A DNA stretch of 27,357 bases from CAZSXS01 sp964611385 (GTDB lineage Bacteria; Bacillota; Clostridia; Lachnospirales; CAYPQA01). Position 1 is the first letter of the stretch. The number at the start of each line of letters is the position of its first letter. Where the stretch lies: the NCBI GenBank assembly GCA_964611385.1, contig CAZSXS010000053.1, positions 1-27,357 on the forward strand. Reading direction: 5' to 3'. Below are positions 7,023-15,149 of the stretch, in pieces. The position numbers and the translations under genes are program-made. Below the pieces are notes generated by a model, which ran no database searches, had not been told where the DNA came from, and saw only the letters and a program-made list of their open reading frames with translations.

Positions 7023-7500
7023 ATGAAAAAACTAAAAATCTACCTTGATACATCGGTTACAAGTCATCTTTTCGCAGACGATACTCCTGACAAGATGGCA
7101 GATACTCGAAAATTGTGGGAACAATTTTTGGAAAATAAATATGATATTTTTATATCTGATGTTGTAACAAGAGAAATAACAGATTGTTCTGAGCCAAAGC
7201 GTAATGAAATGTTGAAAGAATTACGGCGTATACCATTTGAAATTCTAGTTGAAAAAAACGAAGTTGATGAATTAGCCTTTGAATATATTAAAGGTGGCGT
7301 TTTGAAAGAAAAAACATATAAACGATTGTCGTCATATCGCATATGCTGTTGTATATAACTGCGATTTGATTGTTTCTTGGAATTTCAAACATCTTGTAAA
7401 TTATAAAACGATTAACAAGCTAAAGATTGTTAATGCAATAAACCAATACAAGGAAATAGGCATCATTTCACCAACAATGCTTATTGAAGAGGAGGAATAA
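7023..7500 (+). pseudogene. PIN-domain (VapC-like) toxin gene with +1 frameshift
   Basis: The first frame gives a PIN-domain N-terminus (KIYLDTSVTSHLF, with Asp9 as the expected first metal ligand, then FISDVVTREI) but stops early at 7358. Reading on in the next frame from about 7320 gives DCRHIAYAVVYNCDLIVSWN, then NYKTINKLKIVNAINQYKEI and SPTMLIEEEE, ending at TAA 7500. That is exactly the missing C-terminal half, with its DCxHIA and CDxxVSWNFKH motifs. The total length of 478 bp is one base over a multiple of three. The extra A lies in TATAAACGAT (near 7320). PIN toxins cleave RNA. The coding order toxin then small partner is kept. It is either an inactivated toxin or an assembly error. 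Confidence 0.85.
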
Positions 7501-7502
7501 TA

Positions 7503-7679
7503 ATGAAAGAAAGCGTCGTAATGCATGATCTTCGTAAAATTCGTGATGAAAACTCACTGCGCTATTTATCGCAAACACCCGAAGAACGTTCAAACGAACT
7601 TAAAAAGTCTATTGAATTGTTTATTGAAATGTTGGGTAAACCTGTTAAAATTGTTAATTCCGACAATCAAAGATTATGA
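7503..7679 (+). CDS. Small putative antitoxin-like partner of the PIN gene
   Basis: A 58-aa protein starting at ATG 7503, only 2 bp after the PIN-gene stop. GAGGAGGAA at the end of the toxin gene serves as its ribosome site. It reads MKESVVMHDLRKIRDENS, then YLSQTPEERSNELKKSIELF and EMLGKPVKIV. The sequence is charged and mainly helical, without a clear DNA-binding motif. PIN genes in Clostridia often have a short downstream gene of this kind, and its position and size suggest the cognate antitoxin (inference). It is intact although the toxin frame is broken, which is what decay of a toxin-antitoxin pair would leave. A terminator follows. Confidence 0.6.
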   Translation: MKESVVMHDLRKIRDENSLRYLSQTPEERSNELKKSIELFIEMLGKPVKIVNSDNQRL

Positions 7680-7705
7680 GCATTTGGCGAACCACGCCCC
7701 ACCAA

Positions 7706-7739
7706 AAAAACGGATACCTCACCCGAAGTATCCGTTTTT
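7706..7739. terminator. Bidirectional terminator between the PIN pair and the recombinase
   Basis: AAAAACGGATAC pairs with GTATCCGTTTTT around a 10-base loop. It has A-rich and T-rich flanks and separates two convergent units. Confidence 0.85.
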
Positions 7740-7747
7740 GCATAATA

Positions 7748-9583
7748 TCAAGCCGTTCGCTCCGCTTTTTTCGGCTCTTTTTTAGGTAATTCACCGAGAG
7801 GAACAAACACACCTTTCCCCATATCTTCGGCTCGCATAGCTTCTTTCTTTGCGTCCATTTCAGCCTTTTTCGCCGCCTTTGTCCGTTCCTCATACTCTTT
7901 CTGCTTGCCGTTTTCTTTACGGCGCAGATAGTTGCGGTGAAGCCTGTCCTTGCGTTCCTCACGCTTGCGGAGTGCTTCCTGTTCTTCATCTGTTAAGGTT
8001 ACTTCTCCAAAATGCGGAGGAATATATCTGCCAACAAAGTTAAAGAAAATCTCAATTTCTTGCGTTGTTTCGATACTACCCTTGCGGTCAAGCTCATGGA
8101 TAAGGATTTTTTCCACAAACTCATTGAGCATGGTCGTTGCCAGAGTTTCGTAGTTTTCGTATTTTTCAACAAGGGCAATAAACTTGTCGGCAGACTTTCG
8201 GCTTTGTTCATAGCCATTGATAGTGACTTCAATCTCGGCGATTTCATCAGCCAATGCACCTTGCTCTTTGGCGTACTGCTTATCAAGTGCGGCGTACCTT
8301 GCTTGCGGTAGCTTGCCGAGTATGCTGTCCTCATAGATTTTGCAGATTAGCATTTCAAGCTCTGTTGCTCGTTTTTGCGCTATGACAAGCCGTTTCTTTT
8401 TCTTGGCTATGTCACTGCTCTTTTGGGTTTCCTGTGCTTCCTGTACGGTTTTGATAAACTCTGTGCGGTCATTTTTGGAATATGCCGCTATTGCCCCCAA
8501 CATATCGGCTATCAAGGTCAAAACCACCTCTGCGTTGATACGGTGCTGTGTTTCGCAAAGCACACCGACAGGCACTTTGGAATATTGGGAGCAAGTATAC
8601 TGTGCTATACGCTTACCGTTGTTGGTGCGGTGAATGTACATTTTGCCACCGCAATCAGCACAATACATAAGTCCTGTGAGTGGGTGAGCCTCACCCCAAC
8701 CGTCGGGGTATCGCCGTACATTACTACGAATACGCTGTACATTATCGAAGGTATCAAGGTCGATAATCGGCTCGTGGGTATTTTCAAAAATCGTCCACTC
8801 GCTCTCATCAACGTAACGACTTTTCTTGTCCTTGAAATGCTTGCGTGTCTTGAAATTCACCGTATGTCCCAGATATTCACGCTTTTTTAAGATATTTACA
8901 ATAGTTGACGAAACCCAACCGTAGGGGTCTTTGAACGTCTTGCTTTTATTCACACCCTCGCCGTGTCTTGCCAAATGTACAGACGGTATTTCAATCCTTT
9001 GTTCTGTAAGCTTTTGGGATATTTGATACGGTCCGTAACCCTCCATAGTTAGGCGAAATATGTTTCTCACGACCTCGGAGGCTTCGTCATCAATAACCCA
9101 GTTCTTCCGCTTTTCATCAGCCTAGAGATAGCCGTAAATAACCGTTCCTGTTAAGTGCTTACCCTCCATACCCTTGCTTTTGAATGTAGATTTGATTTTA
9201 CGGCTTGTATCTCGCACGAACCACTCATTCATTATGTTGCGAAAAGGAGTGAAATCATCGTCACTTTTGAAGCTGTCTACGCCGTCATTTACAGCAACCA
9301 GCCTTACACCTTTTTGTCGTATCAGCTCCATTATTTGCCCAACTTTAAGGTAATCACGACCTAAACGGCTCATGTCCTTAATTACGATACAATCCACTCG
9401 CCCGGCTTCAACTTCCTCCATCATAGCCAAAAATCCGGGTCTATCAAAACGAGTACCCGAGATTCCGTCATCAGTAAAATGGACAGGGTTGATTAGGTGA
9501 TTGCTCCTAGCAAACTCCTCTAACATACTCTTTTGTGTGGAAATACTGTTGCTCTCGCCCTGTAACTCGTCCTCTGACAACAC
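7748..9583 (-). pseudogene. Large serine recombinase (TndX/TnpX type), N-truncated, amber stop
   Basis: One reading frame runs from about 9583 to the TGA at 7748, broken only by a TAG at 9122-9124. The part before the stop is the resolvase catalytic domain (EDELQGESNSISTQKSMLEE, FTDDGISGTRFDRPGF, VIKDMSRLGRDYLKVGQ). The part after it holds the recombinase domain, a zinc ribbon (YCADCGGKMYIHR, then TCS and LCET), a coiled coil and a DUF4368-type end (FFNFVGRYIPPHF). The stop falls in VIYGYL-stop-ADEKRKNW, where homologues usually carry a residue such as Trp, so TGG to TAG is likely. The YxRxS nucleophile segment is missing: the frame enters from unrelated AT-rich DNA at about 9584. Such enzymes excise and integrate clostridial transposons. 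This copy should be inactive. The N-terminal 17 codons of a similar gene lie at 17861-17911. Confidence 0.85.
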
Positions 9584-9645
9584 AATTCGACAAAGTTATA
9601 TGTTGTACAAATACGCTAAATACTATAATATGACAATATTTCGCT

Positions 9646-9673
9646 TTGCTTATTTAATTATTTGATGTATAAT
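9646..9673 (+). promoter_or_regulatory. Probable promoter of the Fic gene fragment
   Basis: TTGCTT, a 16-bp spacer and TATAAT (9668-9673) lie 32 bp before the ATG of the Fic remnant, in a very AT-rich stretch. Confidence 0.45.
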
Positions 9674-9705
9674 GAAATATAAATTTTGCTATACAGAGGT
9701 TAAAT

Positions 9706-9876
9706 ATGTTTCAATATACTGGTGAGTACAAGAAAAATAAATCCGATAGAAAAAATGGAATGGATTTTTATACGTTCACTCCTTCGGAGTTATGCGATGG
9801 ACTTCTTATTGATATAGACGATGAATTAATAACATTGCTGACAACCGCACATAAACTATTGGGTGTTTTAGGAGGC
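9706..9876 (+). pseudogene. N-terminal fragment of a Fic-family protein
   Basis: From ATG 9706 (CAGAGG upstream) the frame reads MFQYTGEYKKNKSDRKNGMD, then FTPSELCDGLLIDIDDELIT and LLTTAHKLLGVLGG. The F-x-P...L, D-D-E-L and AHxLLGxL pattern fits the Fic_N domain that precedes the AMP-transferring Fic fold. After about codon 57 it runs into the end of an IS3-type transposase on the other strand and stops at 9898. The catalytic HPFxxGNGR part is absent. It was truncated by the insertion or by a deletion at the junction near 9871-9876. It would not be functional. Confidence 0.6.
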
Positions 9877-10060
9877 AAACCAAATTCATTAGAGGTGTAA
9901 ATACGCTTTTGGTTGTAGTAAATAAAGATATACCTAAAAATAATAGACTTAACGGTTGACATGGGAAGGTTGTATGTTTTGATTTTATACAATTTCTCCT
10001 TTTTAAGAGTAGCGAAAAAGCTCTCCATTCGTGCGTTGTCATAACATCTGCCGGTGCCGC
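9871..10060 (-). mobile_element. IS3-family (IS150-like) transposase C-terminal remnant
   Basis: Minus-strand translation gives RCYDNARMESFFATLKKEKL, then IIFRYIFIYYNQKRIYTSNE and FGLPP. This is the end of the IS3-group OrfB integrase, including the last catalytic glutamate of the DDE triad (in MESFF). Everything before CYDNA and the insertion-sequence ends are missing. It overlaps the broken end of the Fic fragment, so this is a deletion scar rather than an intact insertion. Confidence 0.75.
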
Positions 10061-10123
10061 TCTACTTCGGCATATGCCCCTGCTTGGATACCGGCTGGAA
10101 TAAAACTAAGGAGGAAGTAGCGT

Positions 10124-10468
10124 ATGAACACGATAAACGAGTATGTGTCCGCTCTTTCAGGTATTCGAGCCGAGCGTGTCAGTGAGGTTGTTTTATATAT
10201 TCGAGAAAACTACCCAAATGCAGTCGAAACCCTTGATTTTTCACCGAAAATAAAATTCCCCACCTTTAAGTTAGGTGAGGTTTATGTGTCTGTGACTAGT
10301 ATGAAAAACTATATTTCTGTCCACTTCGGCAAATATGATGCAACAAAGATAATCACCGAAAACAATCCTAAAATCAAAGCAGGAATCGGCTGTGTTAATA
10401 TCCGTGACAATGTGGAGTTTCCCACTGTTGATATTAAAAAAGCTATAGATTTTTGCTTTGACAATTAA
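10124..10468 (+). CDS. DUF1801-family protein (YdhG/Fra-like fold)
   Basis: This 114-aa protein starts at ATG 10124, with AAGGAGGAAG upstream. It has the DUF1801 layout: an N-terminal helix pair (INEYVSALSGIRAERVSEVV), then IRENYPNAVETLDFSPKIKF, a PTF-containing strand (KFPTFKLGEVYVSV), KNYISVHFGKY and a C-terminal CVNIRDNVEFPTVDIKKAID segment. The family is related to frataxin-like and YdhG proteins. No enzymatic activity is established, and a stress or regulatory role is often guessed. It sits between IS3 debris and a broken VOC gene, in the accessory island. It looks intact. About 80 bp upstream (10044-10123), a plus-strand frame reading PLYFGICPCLDTGWNKTKEE is probably the tail of a deleted gene. 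Confidence 0.7.
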   Translation: MNTINEYVSALSGIRAERVSEVVLYIRENYPNAVETLDFSPKIKFPTFKLGEVYVSVTSMKNYISVHFGKYDATKIITENNPKIKAGIGCVNIRDNVEFPTVDIKKAIDFCFDN

Positions 10469-10517
10469 CTAAAAAATCAAGGCATTTTACTTTTAAATAT
10501 TAAAAAGGAGCAACAAA

Positions 10518-10927
10518 ATGAAAATTCATGCGTATTAAGCTTTAACGACAACTGCAAAGAGGCATTAGAATTCTACGGCACAGTGTTCGGTGCGACACCC
10601 AAAATTATGACCTTTGGCGAAATGCCACCAGACGAAAACTTCTCTATGACGGACGAGATGAAGGCTCTTGTTATCTATGCAAATCTTGATGTATGTGGCA
10701 ACGAGCTATTCTTTTCTGATGCAATGCCGGAGATTGAATACAATCAAGGCAACAGCATAACCGTTTCTCTAAATGGCGATGACAAAGAACAATTAACGAC
10801 ATTTTTCAACGGACTTTCAGGGGGTGGGAAAATTGTGTTGCCACTGGCTGAGGTGTTTTGGAGTCCGCATTACGGCTATGTTATCGATAAATTCGGTGTT
10901 GGCTGGCAGGTCAATTATTCGGAGTAG
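10518..10927 (+). pseudogene. VOC/PhnB-like glyoxalase-fold protein, -1 frameshift at codon 7
   Basis: AAGGAGCAACAAA precedes ATG 10518. The first codons read M-K-I-H-A-Y and then TAA. Adding one T at TATTAAGC (10533-10540) restores MKIHAYLSFNDNCKEALEFY, then FGATPKIMTFGEMPPDENFS, through to NYSE and the TAG at 10927. The total of 410 bp is one short of a multiple of three. The protein would be about 136 aa with the PhnB/DUF1338-like VOC repeats (NDNCKEALEFYGTVFGA, ELFFSDAMPE, GGKIVLPLAEVFWSPHYGYV, DKFGVGWQVNY). VOC proteins of this kind are often resistance or dioxygenase-fold proteins of unknown substrate. A downstream GTG (10583) could give a shorter product, but it would lack the first strand. 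Confidence 0.85.
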
Positions 10928-10936
10928 GATGCAGAA

Positions 10937-10980
10937 AATCAACCTGTTCATTGCATTTTAATGAATAGGTTGATTATTTT
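10937..10980 (+). terminator. Terminator after the VOC gene
   Basis: AATCAACCTGTTCATT pairs with AATGAATAGGTTGATT (one mismatch), followed by ATTTTATT. It lies between this gene and the convergent histidine kinase and may serve both. Confidence 0.7.
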
Positions 10981-11062
10981 ATTACACATTTCACAAATCA
11001 AGGTGATGTTTACAAAAGGTTGATAAATAAAGTTAGCACCGGAGCGTTTCATACTGTCCTTT

Positions 11063-12154
11063 TTATAAATCCGCCATTAAAGGTAATAAAACAACAAATT
11101 CCGAGTAGGCTCCAAGCTCGCTCTTAACTTTGATTTCACCGCCACAAAGCTCGACAATTCTTTTTACAAGTGCAAGCCCAAGTCCATTTCCCTCATTTGT
11201 TTGTTCGGTGTTGCCTTGATAAAATTTATCAAAGATATGTCCTATAGTCTGCTCATCCATACCGATACCATCATCTCGTACCGAAATTTGCACTATTAGC
11301 ATATGGTCATCTGTTCTGACCATTTTGCTACCAATATTTATTTCTCCATTATTATCTGTAAATTTAACCGCATTTGAAAACAAGTTAAGCCAAATCTGTT
11401 GTAATAATTCAGCATTGCCATAATAGGGGATTTCAGAAAGCTCCACATTTATAGTAATGCTTTTTTTCTGCCATTCGTTTTGTAGTAGCAATATGGTATG
11501 CCTTATTTGTTCATCAAGTAAAAAATCTTGCTTGTCTGTAATAATGTTTTGATTTTCGAGTTTGGTGAGCTTTAATATATTTGTAGCAAGCCCTGAAAGC
11601 CTTGCTGATTCGTCCATAATGATTTTGGCATATTCTTTTTGTTCCTCGGAAAGGTCGGAGTTATAAAGAACAGTAGCAAAGCCTTGTATTGAAGAAATCG
11701 GTGTCCTAAATTCGTGTGACATATTGCTGATAAAGCTGTTATTCAACATATTAACTGAAGAAAGCTCTTTAGCCATTGTATTAAAATTAGCAATAAGAAT
11801 GCTCAACTCATCTTTTTTATTCTCGTTTATCGGTACTTGAATATCGAATTCACCTCGAGAAACTCTATGGGCAGCTTCGCTTAATTCCCGCATGGGTTGT
11901 AATAACTTCTTGTTTATTAAAACTATTAAAATGGTTGAAATGCCTAAACCAGATGACAAAGCAGTACCATAGAAAAAATCAATACCGTTGCGTATTTCTG
12001 GCGAAATAGATGACTGTATATACTCAACGATAAAGGGAGGAAGAAAGGCCAAGGAAATAAGATAAGATAAAACTATTGAGATAAACCAAATAGCAATATA
12101 TGTCAAGAGAAGTTTAACACTTAAATTTTTAATTATGTAACTTTTCCTTTTCAT
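11063..12154 (-). CDS. Membrane sensor histidine kinase
   Basis: This 363-aa protein has two membrane segments (about 12-38 and 64-80) around a short extracytoplasmic loop of some 25 residues, a HAMP linker (about 81-133), a HisKA domain with SHEFRTPISSIQGF (phospho-His147) and an HATPase domain with N-box NLFSNAVKF (Asn261), G1 RDDGIGMD (293-300), F-box FDKFYQ and G2 GNGLGLALV. All catalytic boxes are present. The small external loop suggests membrane-stress or intramembrane sensing, as in BceS/LiaS-like kinases, rather than a ligand-binding domain (inference). Its ATG overlaps the response regulator stop by 4 bp, so the two are translationally coupled. It probably phosphorylates the upstream-encoded regulator. 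Confidence 0.92.
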   Translation of the reverse strand: MKRKSYIIKNLSVKLLLTYIAIWFISIVLSYLISLAFLPPFIVEYIQSSISPEIRNGIDFFYGTALSSGLGISTILIVLINKKLLQPMRELSEAAHRVSRGEFDIQVPINENKKDELSILIANFNTMAKELSSVNMLNNSFISNMSHEFRTPISSIQGFATVLYNSDLSEEQKEYAKIIMDESARLSGLATNILKLTKLENQNIITDKQDFLLDEQIRHTILLLQNEWQKKSITINVELSEIPYYGNAELLQQIWLNLFSNAVKFTDNNGEINIGSKMVRTDDHMLIVQISVRDDGIGMDEQTIGHIFDKFYQGNTEQTNEGNGLGLALVKRIVELCGGEIKVKSELGAYSEFVVLLPLMADL

Positions 12155-12825
12155 ATCTTCTTTTCTCCCTTGTAACCAAGTCCTCTAACAGTAACTATTT
12201 CAAATTCGGGATAATTCAAAAACCGCTCTCTAATTCGTTTTATATGAACATCGACCGTGCGGTCATCAGCCTCGCTGTCCATTCCCCAAATCTCGTCCAT
12301 AAGCTGTAACCTTGTGAAGATAACACTGGGATATGAAAGCAGTTTGAATAACAGGTAAAACTCTTTTTTGGGTAAAGTTAGACTTGTACCATTTCGTGAA
12401 ACGGTCAAAGCATCATAATTAAGCGTAACCTCACCAATTGTCAATTTATGTTCATTTGCGATTTTTGAACGACGAAGCAGAGCCCCAACCCTAAGCACCA
12501 ACTCATTAACATCAATGGGCTTTACCATATAATCATCTGTACCAACAAGGAAACCTTTTTGTTTATCCTTAAATGTATCCTTTGCGGTTACCATCAAAAC
12601 AGGCAGATTGAAATTTGATGTACGCAGAGCTTCTGTAAGCTCGTATCCGTCCATATTCGGCATCATAATATCGCATATCATAAGGTCGATATGTTCTTTT
12701 TCAAAGACATTAAGTGCTTCATTTCCATCAGTGGCACAGAATGTTTTATAGCCGTTTTGAGTAAGCACGGTTTGAATTAGTCGCCTTATGTTCTTATCGT
12801 CCTCTACAATTAAAATGTTAAACAT
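12151..12825 (-). CDS. OmpR/PhoB-type response regulator
   Basis: This 224-aa protein has a receiver domain (1-120) with acidic pair E8-D9-D10, phospho-acceptor Asp52 in MICDIMMPNMDG, switch Thr in VTAKD and Lys in MVKPID. A winged-helix Trans_reg_C domain (about 128-224) follows, with EFYLLFKLLSYP, FTRLQLMDEIWG, DDRTVDVHIKRIRERF and VRGLGYKGE. OmpR-type proteins bind as head-to-tail dimers to direct repeats about 11 bp apart, which matches the TTCATATT repeats found upstream of the hydrolase genes and of this gene. Start at ATG 12825 with a weak GAGGTA ribosome site. Its own promoter, with a related site, lies directly upstream. It probably controls the neighbouring hydrolase genes (inference). 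Confidence 0.92.
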   Translation of the reverse strand: MFNILIVEDDKNIRRLIQTVLTQNGYKTFCATDGNEALNVFEKEHIDLMICDIMMPNMDGYELTEALRTSNFNLPVLMVTAKDTFKDKQKGFLVGTDDYMVKPIDVNELVLRVGALLRRSKIANEHKLTIGEVTLNYDALTVSRNGTSLTLPKKEFYLLFKLLSYPSVIFTRLQLMDEIWGMDSEADDRTVDVHIKRIRERFLNYPEFEIVTVRGLGYKGEKKI

Positions 12826-12850
12826 ATAAAATACCTCACTTTACTGAATG

Positions 12851-12897
12851 ATTATACCATAAATATGATGAATTTTGAATGCAAACGAATATGAACC
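12851..12897 (-). promoter_or_regulatory. Promoter and likely autoregulatory site of the two-component genes
   Basis: On the minus strand TTCAAA (12874-12879), a 17-bp spacer and TATAAT (12851-12856) form a promoter ending 26 bp before the regulator ATG. Immediately upstream is GGTTCATATTCG (12886-12897), the same block as in the hydrolase operator at 15348-15395, followed 11 bp on by the weaker TTGCATTC. This suggests that the regulator acts on its own gene. Confidence 0.65.
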
Positions 12898-12911
12898 TAT
12901 ATTCAATAAAG

Positions 12912-12950
12912 TTCAAAGCTATTGCAGAGGATAGGTGCAATAGCTTTGAA
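12912..12950. terminator. Perfect 15-bp hairpin between hydrolase and regulator genes
   Basis: TTCAAAGCTATTGCA (12912-12926) pairs perfectly with TGCAATAGCTTTGAA (12936-12950) around a 9-base loop. On the minus strand it is followed only by CTTTATTG, a poor T-tract. It probably ends the hydrolase transcript or acts as a transcript stabiliser. Confidence 0.55.
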
Positions 12951-13020
12951 TACAGGTTCTTAAAAAGTGATTATTTGTAAATATTATTCATTATCAGTAC
13001 ATCACCCTTCAAAAATTAAT

Positions 13021-14223
13021 TTAATACTCCATCTCCAACAAATTCAGTCCATAGCTGTCTATATCACCATTCACTGCAGCATCTACCCATTCAGCAATTG
13101 TTGGATTTTCTCCTCTTTTCTCAAAGAAAATCTTAGTTCCCTGCGCTGTATGAACTGTAAGATGACCACTCTTTTGTGCGACTTTATCCCAGATATATAT
13201 TCCACATCTTAAAATATTTGATTGTAAATCTTTCACCATCTTTGTAAGATTCATCTGATATTGATCGCCTTCTACTTGACCAGGATTTTTACAATATTCT
13301 CCAAAATCAAAATAGGTCTGCATTTGCGCAAGGCTATTATCGCGTATCGAAGAGCTAAATAACACATTTCCCTCTGGATGATTCTTACTAAAATTCATAA
13401 GCGCATCGAGCGTAATATTATCGGTATGAATAGATTCAGACAAAGCATCCGGAGAATTCCATACGCCCGTCATTACCTTATTCCAGTCCTTATTCAGTAG
13501 TAACGAGCTGTCTACAAATACAGTAAAATCTTTTGTGTTAGGAAAAAAAGTTGTGACATCGTCTGCCAAAAGTGCAGCACCAAATCCACCTGCACTCGCA
13601 CCGGTAATCAGAACCTGTTCCGCTTCATTACCTATATATTTCAATGCTTCGTTCATCATCATTTGATAATTGGTATAACCGTGATGGTAAAGTGTCTTAG
13701 TGTTTCCGTCTAAATCTGTATATTCAAAATCGCCCTGCCCTGAATGAAAATCGCCATTATTATATGGGATTATAATAATTGACCAGTCCTTAAATGGGTT
13801 TTCATCTTTATCATTCCCAATTCCCCATTTCACATAAGCATTTGCCATTATATGCTGCCCAACCGAAACGTCTGCAGCATAAAAACCGCCATCATTGTTT
13901 AAAGGCCGTGCCGCAGTAAACTCATCAACACTTAGTCCGCCACCAAAGAAAATCACCATCACCTTATTTTCAGAACCCTTTTTCAAATACCCTTCCCACT
14001 TGCTTCCGTCTGAAGAAACTGCATTTTCAAATTCTTTTGAATACCATTTCCCAATCGTAGGCTCACCGACTAACTTTTGGAACTCTTTCCCCATAGTTAA
14101 TTCAATGACTTTGTTTAGAATCGCATTGAAGTTAAGTGCAGCTAATAGTATAGCTGTTATTGCAAAACTTAAGCCAACTCCAAATAGTATAGTTTTTTTG
14201 TTTTTCTCTTGTTTGCTTTTCAT
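13021..14223 (-). CDS. Membrane-anchored pectinacetylesterase/Notum-like alpha/beta hydrolase
   Basis: This 400-aa protein starts with a lysine-rich end and one membrane segment (about 11-31), so the enzyme should sit outside the cell, tethered. The body fits the pectinacetylesterase (PAE/NOTUM) family: VMVIFFGGGLSVDEF (88-102, oxyanion region), DWSIIIIPYNNGDFHSG (146-162), the nucleophile elbow LITGASAGGFGAALLADD (Ser210) and a late His in KSGHLTVHTAQG. The family removes acyl or acetyl esters from polysaccharides, and NOTUM removes lipid from proteins. The substrate here is unknown. The start ATG overlaps the stop of the upstream esterase as ATGA, with GGAGGA in that gene's last codons. It is the last gene of a three-gene unit probably driven from the 15348-15395 operator. 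Confidence 0.8.
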   Translation of the reverse strand: MKSKQEKNKKTILFGVGLSFAITAILLAALNFNAILNKVIELTMGKEFQKLVGEPTIGKWYSKEFENAVSSDGSKWEGYLKKGSENKVMVIFFGGGLSVDEFTAARPLNNDGGFYAADVSVGQHIMANAYVKWGIGNDKDENPFKDWSIIIIPYNNGDFHSGQGDFEYTDLDGNTKTLYHHGYTNYQMMMNEALKYIGNEAEQVLITGASAGGFGAALLADDVTTFFPNTKDFTVFVDSSLLLNKDWNKVMTGVWNSPDALSESIHTDNITLDALMNFSKNHPEGNVLFSSSIRDNSLAQMQTYFDFGEYCKNPGQVEGDQYQMNLTKMVKDLQSNILRCGIYIWDKVAQKSGHLTVHTAQGTKIFFEKRGENPTIAEWVDAAVNGDIDSYGLNLLEMEY

Positions 14224-15137
14224 TTTAATATTCCTCCATTTTTGTAAATGGTTTCAGTAAGCCACTCATTTATGGCCTTTTCAGCTTGTACTGCCAAAGC
14301 CTGTTGTTCCACAGTGATAAAAATTGCTCTCTCTTCTTCTGTAAAAGCGGCACTTAGTTCGGGATAAGGGGTCGAAATAAACGGGTGTTGACCACCATCG
14401 TATTCCTTGACTTCAATTTCCACGCCACTGTCTTTAAGCACTTGTTGATATTTTGGTGTTTTCTGCGAGATGGCGTCCTCACTACCCAACACAAACAATG
14501 CAGGAGCAACAGATGAATTTACTTTGTTAGGCAACCCGGTTGTCCACGGGCACACCAAAATCTGTGCCGCCAGCTTAAAGTCCTTTTTATCAAGTTCAAT
14601 AGCGATTCTTGCCGCATAATGCCCTCCGGCGCTATGTCCAATCACCGAAAACCTTCCTACATCAGCACGATACTCTTCGGCGTACTTTGCAAAATACAAA
14701 ACTGTATCAACACCCTCCTGCACACCGTAAGTAATAGACTTAATATCTGGTTTTGTGTAATTAACGGATATTATGATTGCATTCCAATCGTTTGCCCATT
14801 TGTCACATTGGGTGTCCATTTCGTCAGCATCTCCTAAAACAAACCCACCGCCATGGAAATTGAAAATCATCGGCAGCTTTTTATCGGAACTGTTTTTAGG
14901 CATATACATATTCACATGGACTGGAGTCTTTCCGTCTCGAGGTACTTCAAATCTTGTACCAATTAACTCGTTATCTGATTTTTTTACTGCATACCGCAGA
15001 GCTGCGTTTGTTTCCCTGTAACCCTCTAAAAATGTCTGAAAGCCAATAAATGCTATTAGCAGAAGCACAATTGCAATTGTAAAAAAAACGATAGAGCCCT
15101 TCCAAAAGCGGGGTAATTCTTTGAATTTCATTTTCAT
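14220..15137 (-). CDS. Membrane-anchored esterase/lipase (HSL-type alpha/beta hydrolase)
   Basis: A 305-aa protein from the ATG at 15137. The ATG at 15143 lies only 2 bp from the GGAG site, and the second start matches the MKMKFKELP start of the small gene upstream. One membrane segment (about 14-33) precedes an extracytoplasmic hydrolase of the hormone-sensitive-lipase type: FHGGGFVLG (94-102, oxyanion hole), VIGHSAGGHYAARIA (nucleophile Ser169), LGSEDAIS (Asp221) and GGQHPF (His251), a complete triad. Such enzymes hydrolyse short acyl or acetyl esters. It is coupled by a 4-bp overlap to the pectinacetylesterase-like gene and follows the 47-aa membrane protein by 12 bp. The joint substrate may be an acylated cell-surface polymer or an entering ester compound (inference). 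Confidence 0.85.
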   Translation of the reverse strand: MKMKFKELPRFWKGSIVFFTIAIVLLLIAFIGFQTFLEGYRETNAALRYAVKKSDNELIGTRFEVPRDGKTPVHVNMYMPKNSSDKKLPMIFNFHGGGFVLGDADEMDTQCDKWANDWNAIIISVNYTKPDIKSITYGVQEGVDTVLYFAKYAEEYRADVGRFSVIGHSAGGHYAARIAIELDKKDFKLAAQILVCPWTTGLPNKVNSSVAPALFVLGSEDAISQKTPKYQQVLKDSGVEIEVKEYDGGQHPFISTPYPELSAAFTEEERAIFITVEQQALAVQAEKAINEWLTETIYKNGGILK

Positions 15138-15149
15138 AATCATTCTCCT

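Noticed and set aside
8375..8890. 171-residue plus-strand frame opposite the recombinase
   Set aside because: No ribosome site and no recognisable domain; it mirrors the recombinase coding sequence.
9122..9124. TAG read as pyrrolysine in the recombinase
   Set aside because: No pyl genes are in the window, the gene is also truncated at its start, and neighbouring genes carry similar single lesions; a nonsense mutation is simpler.
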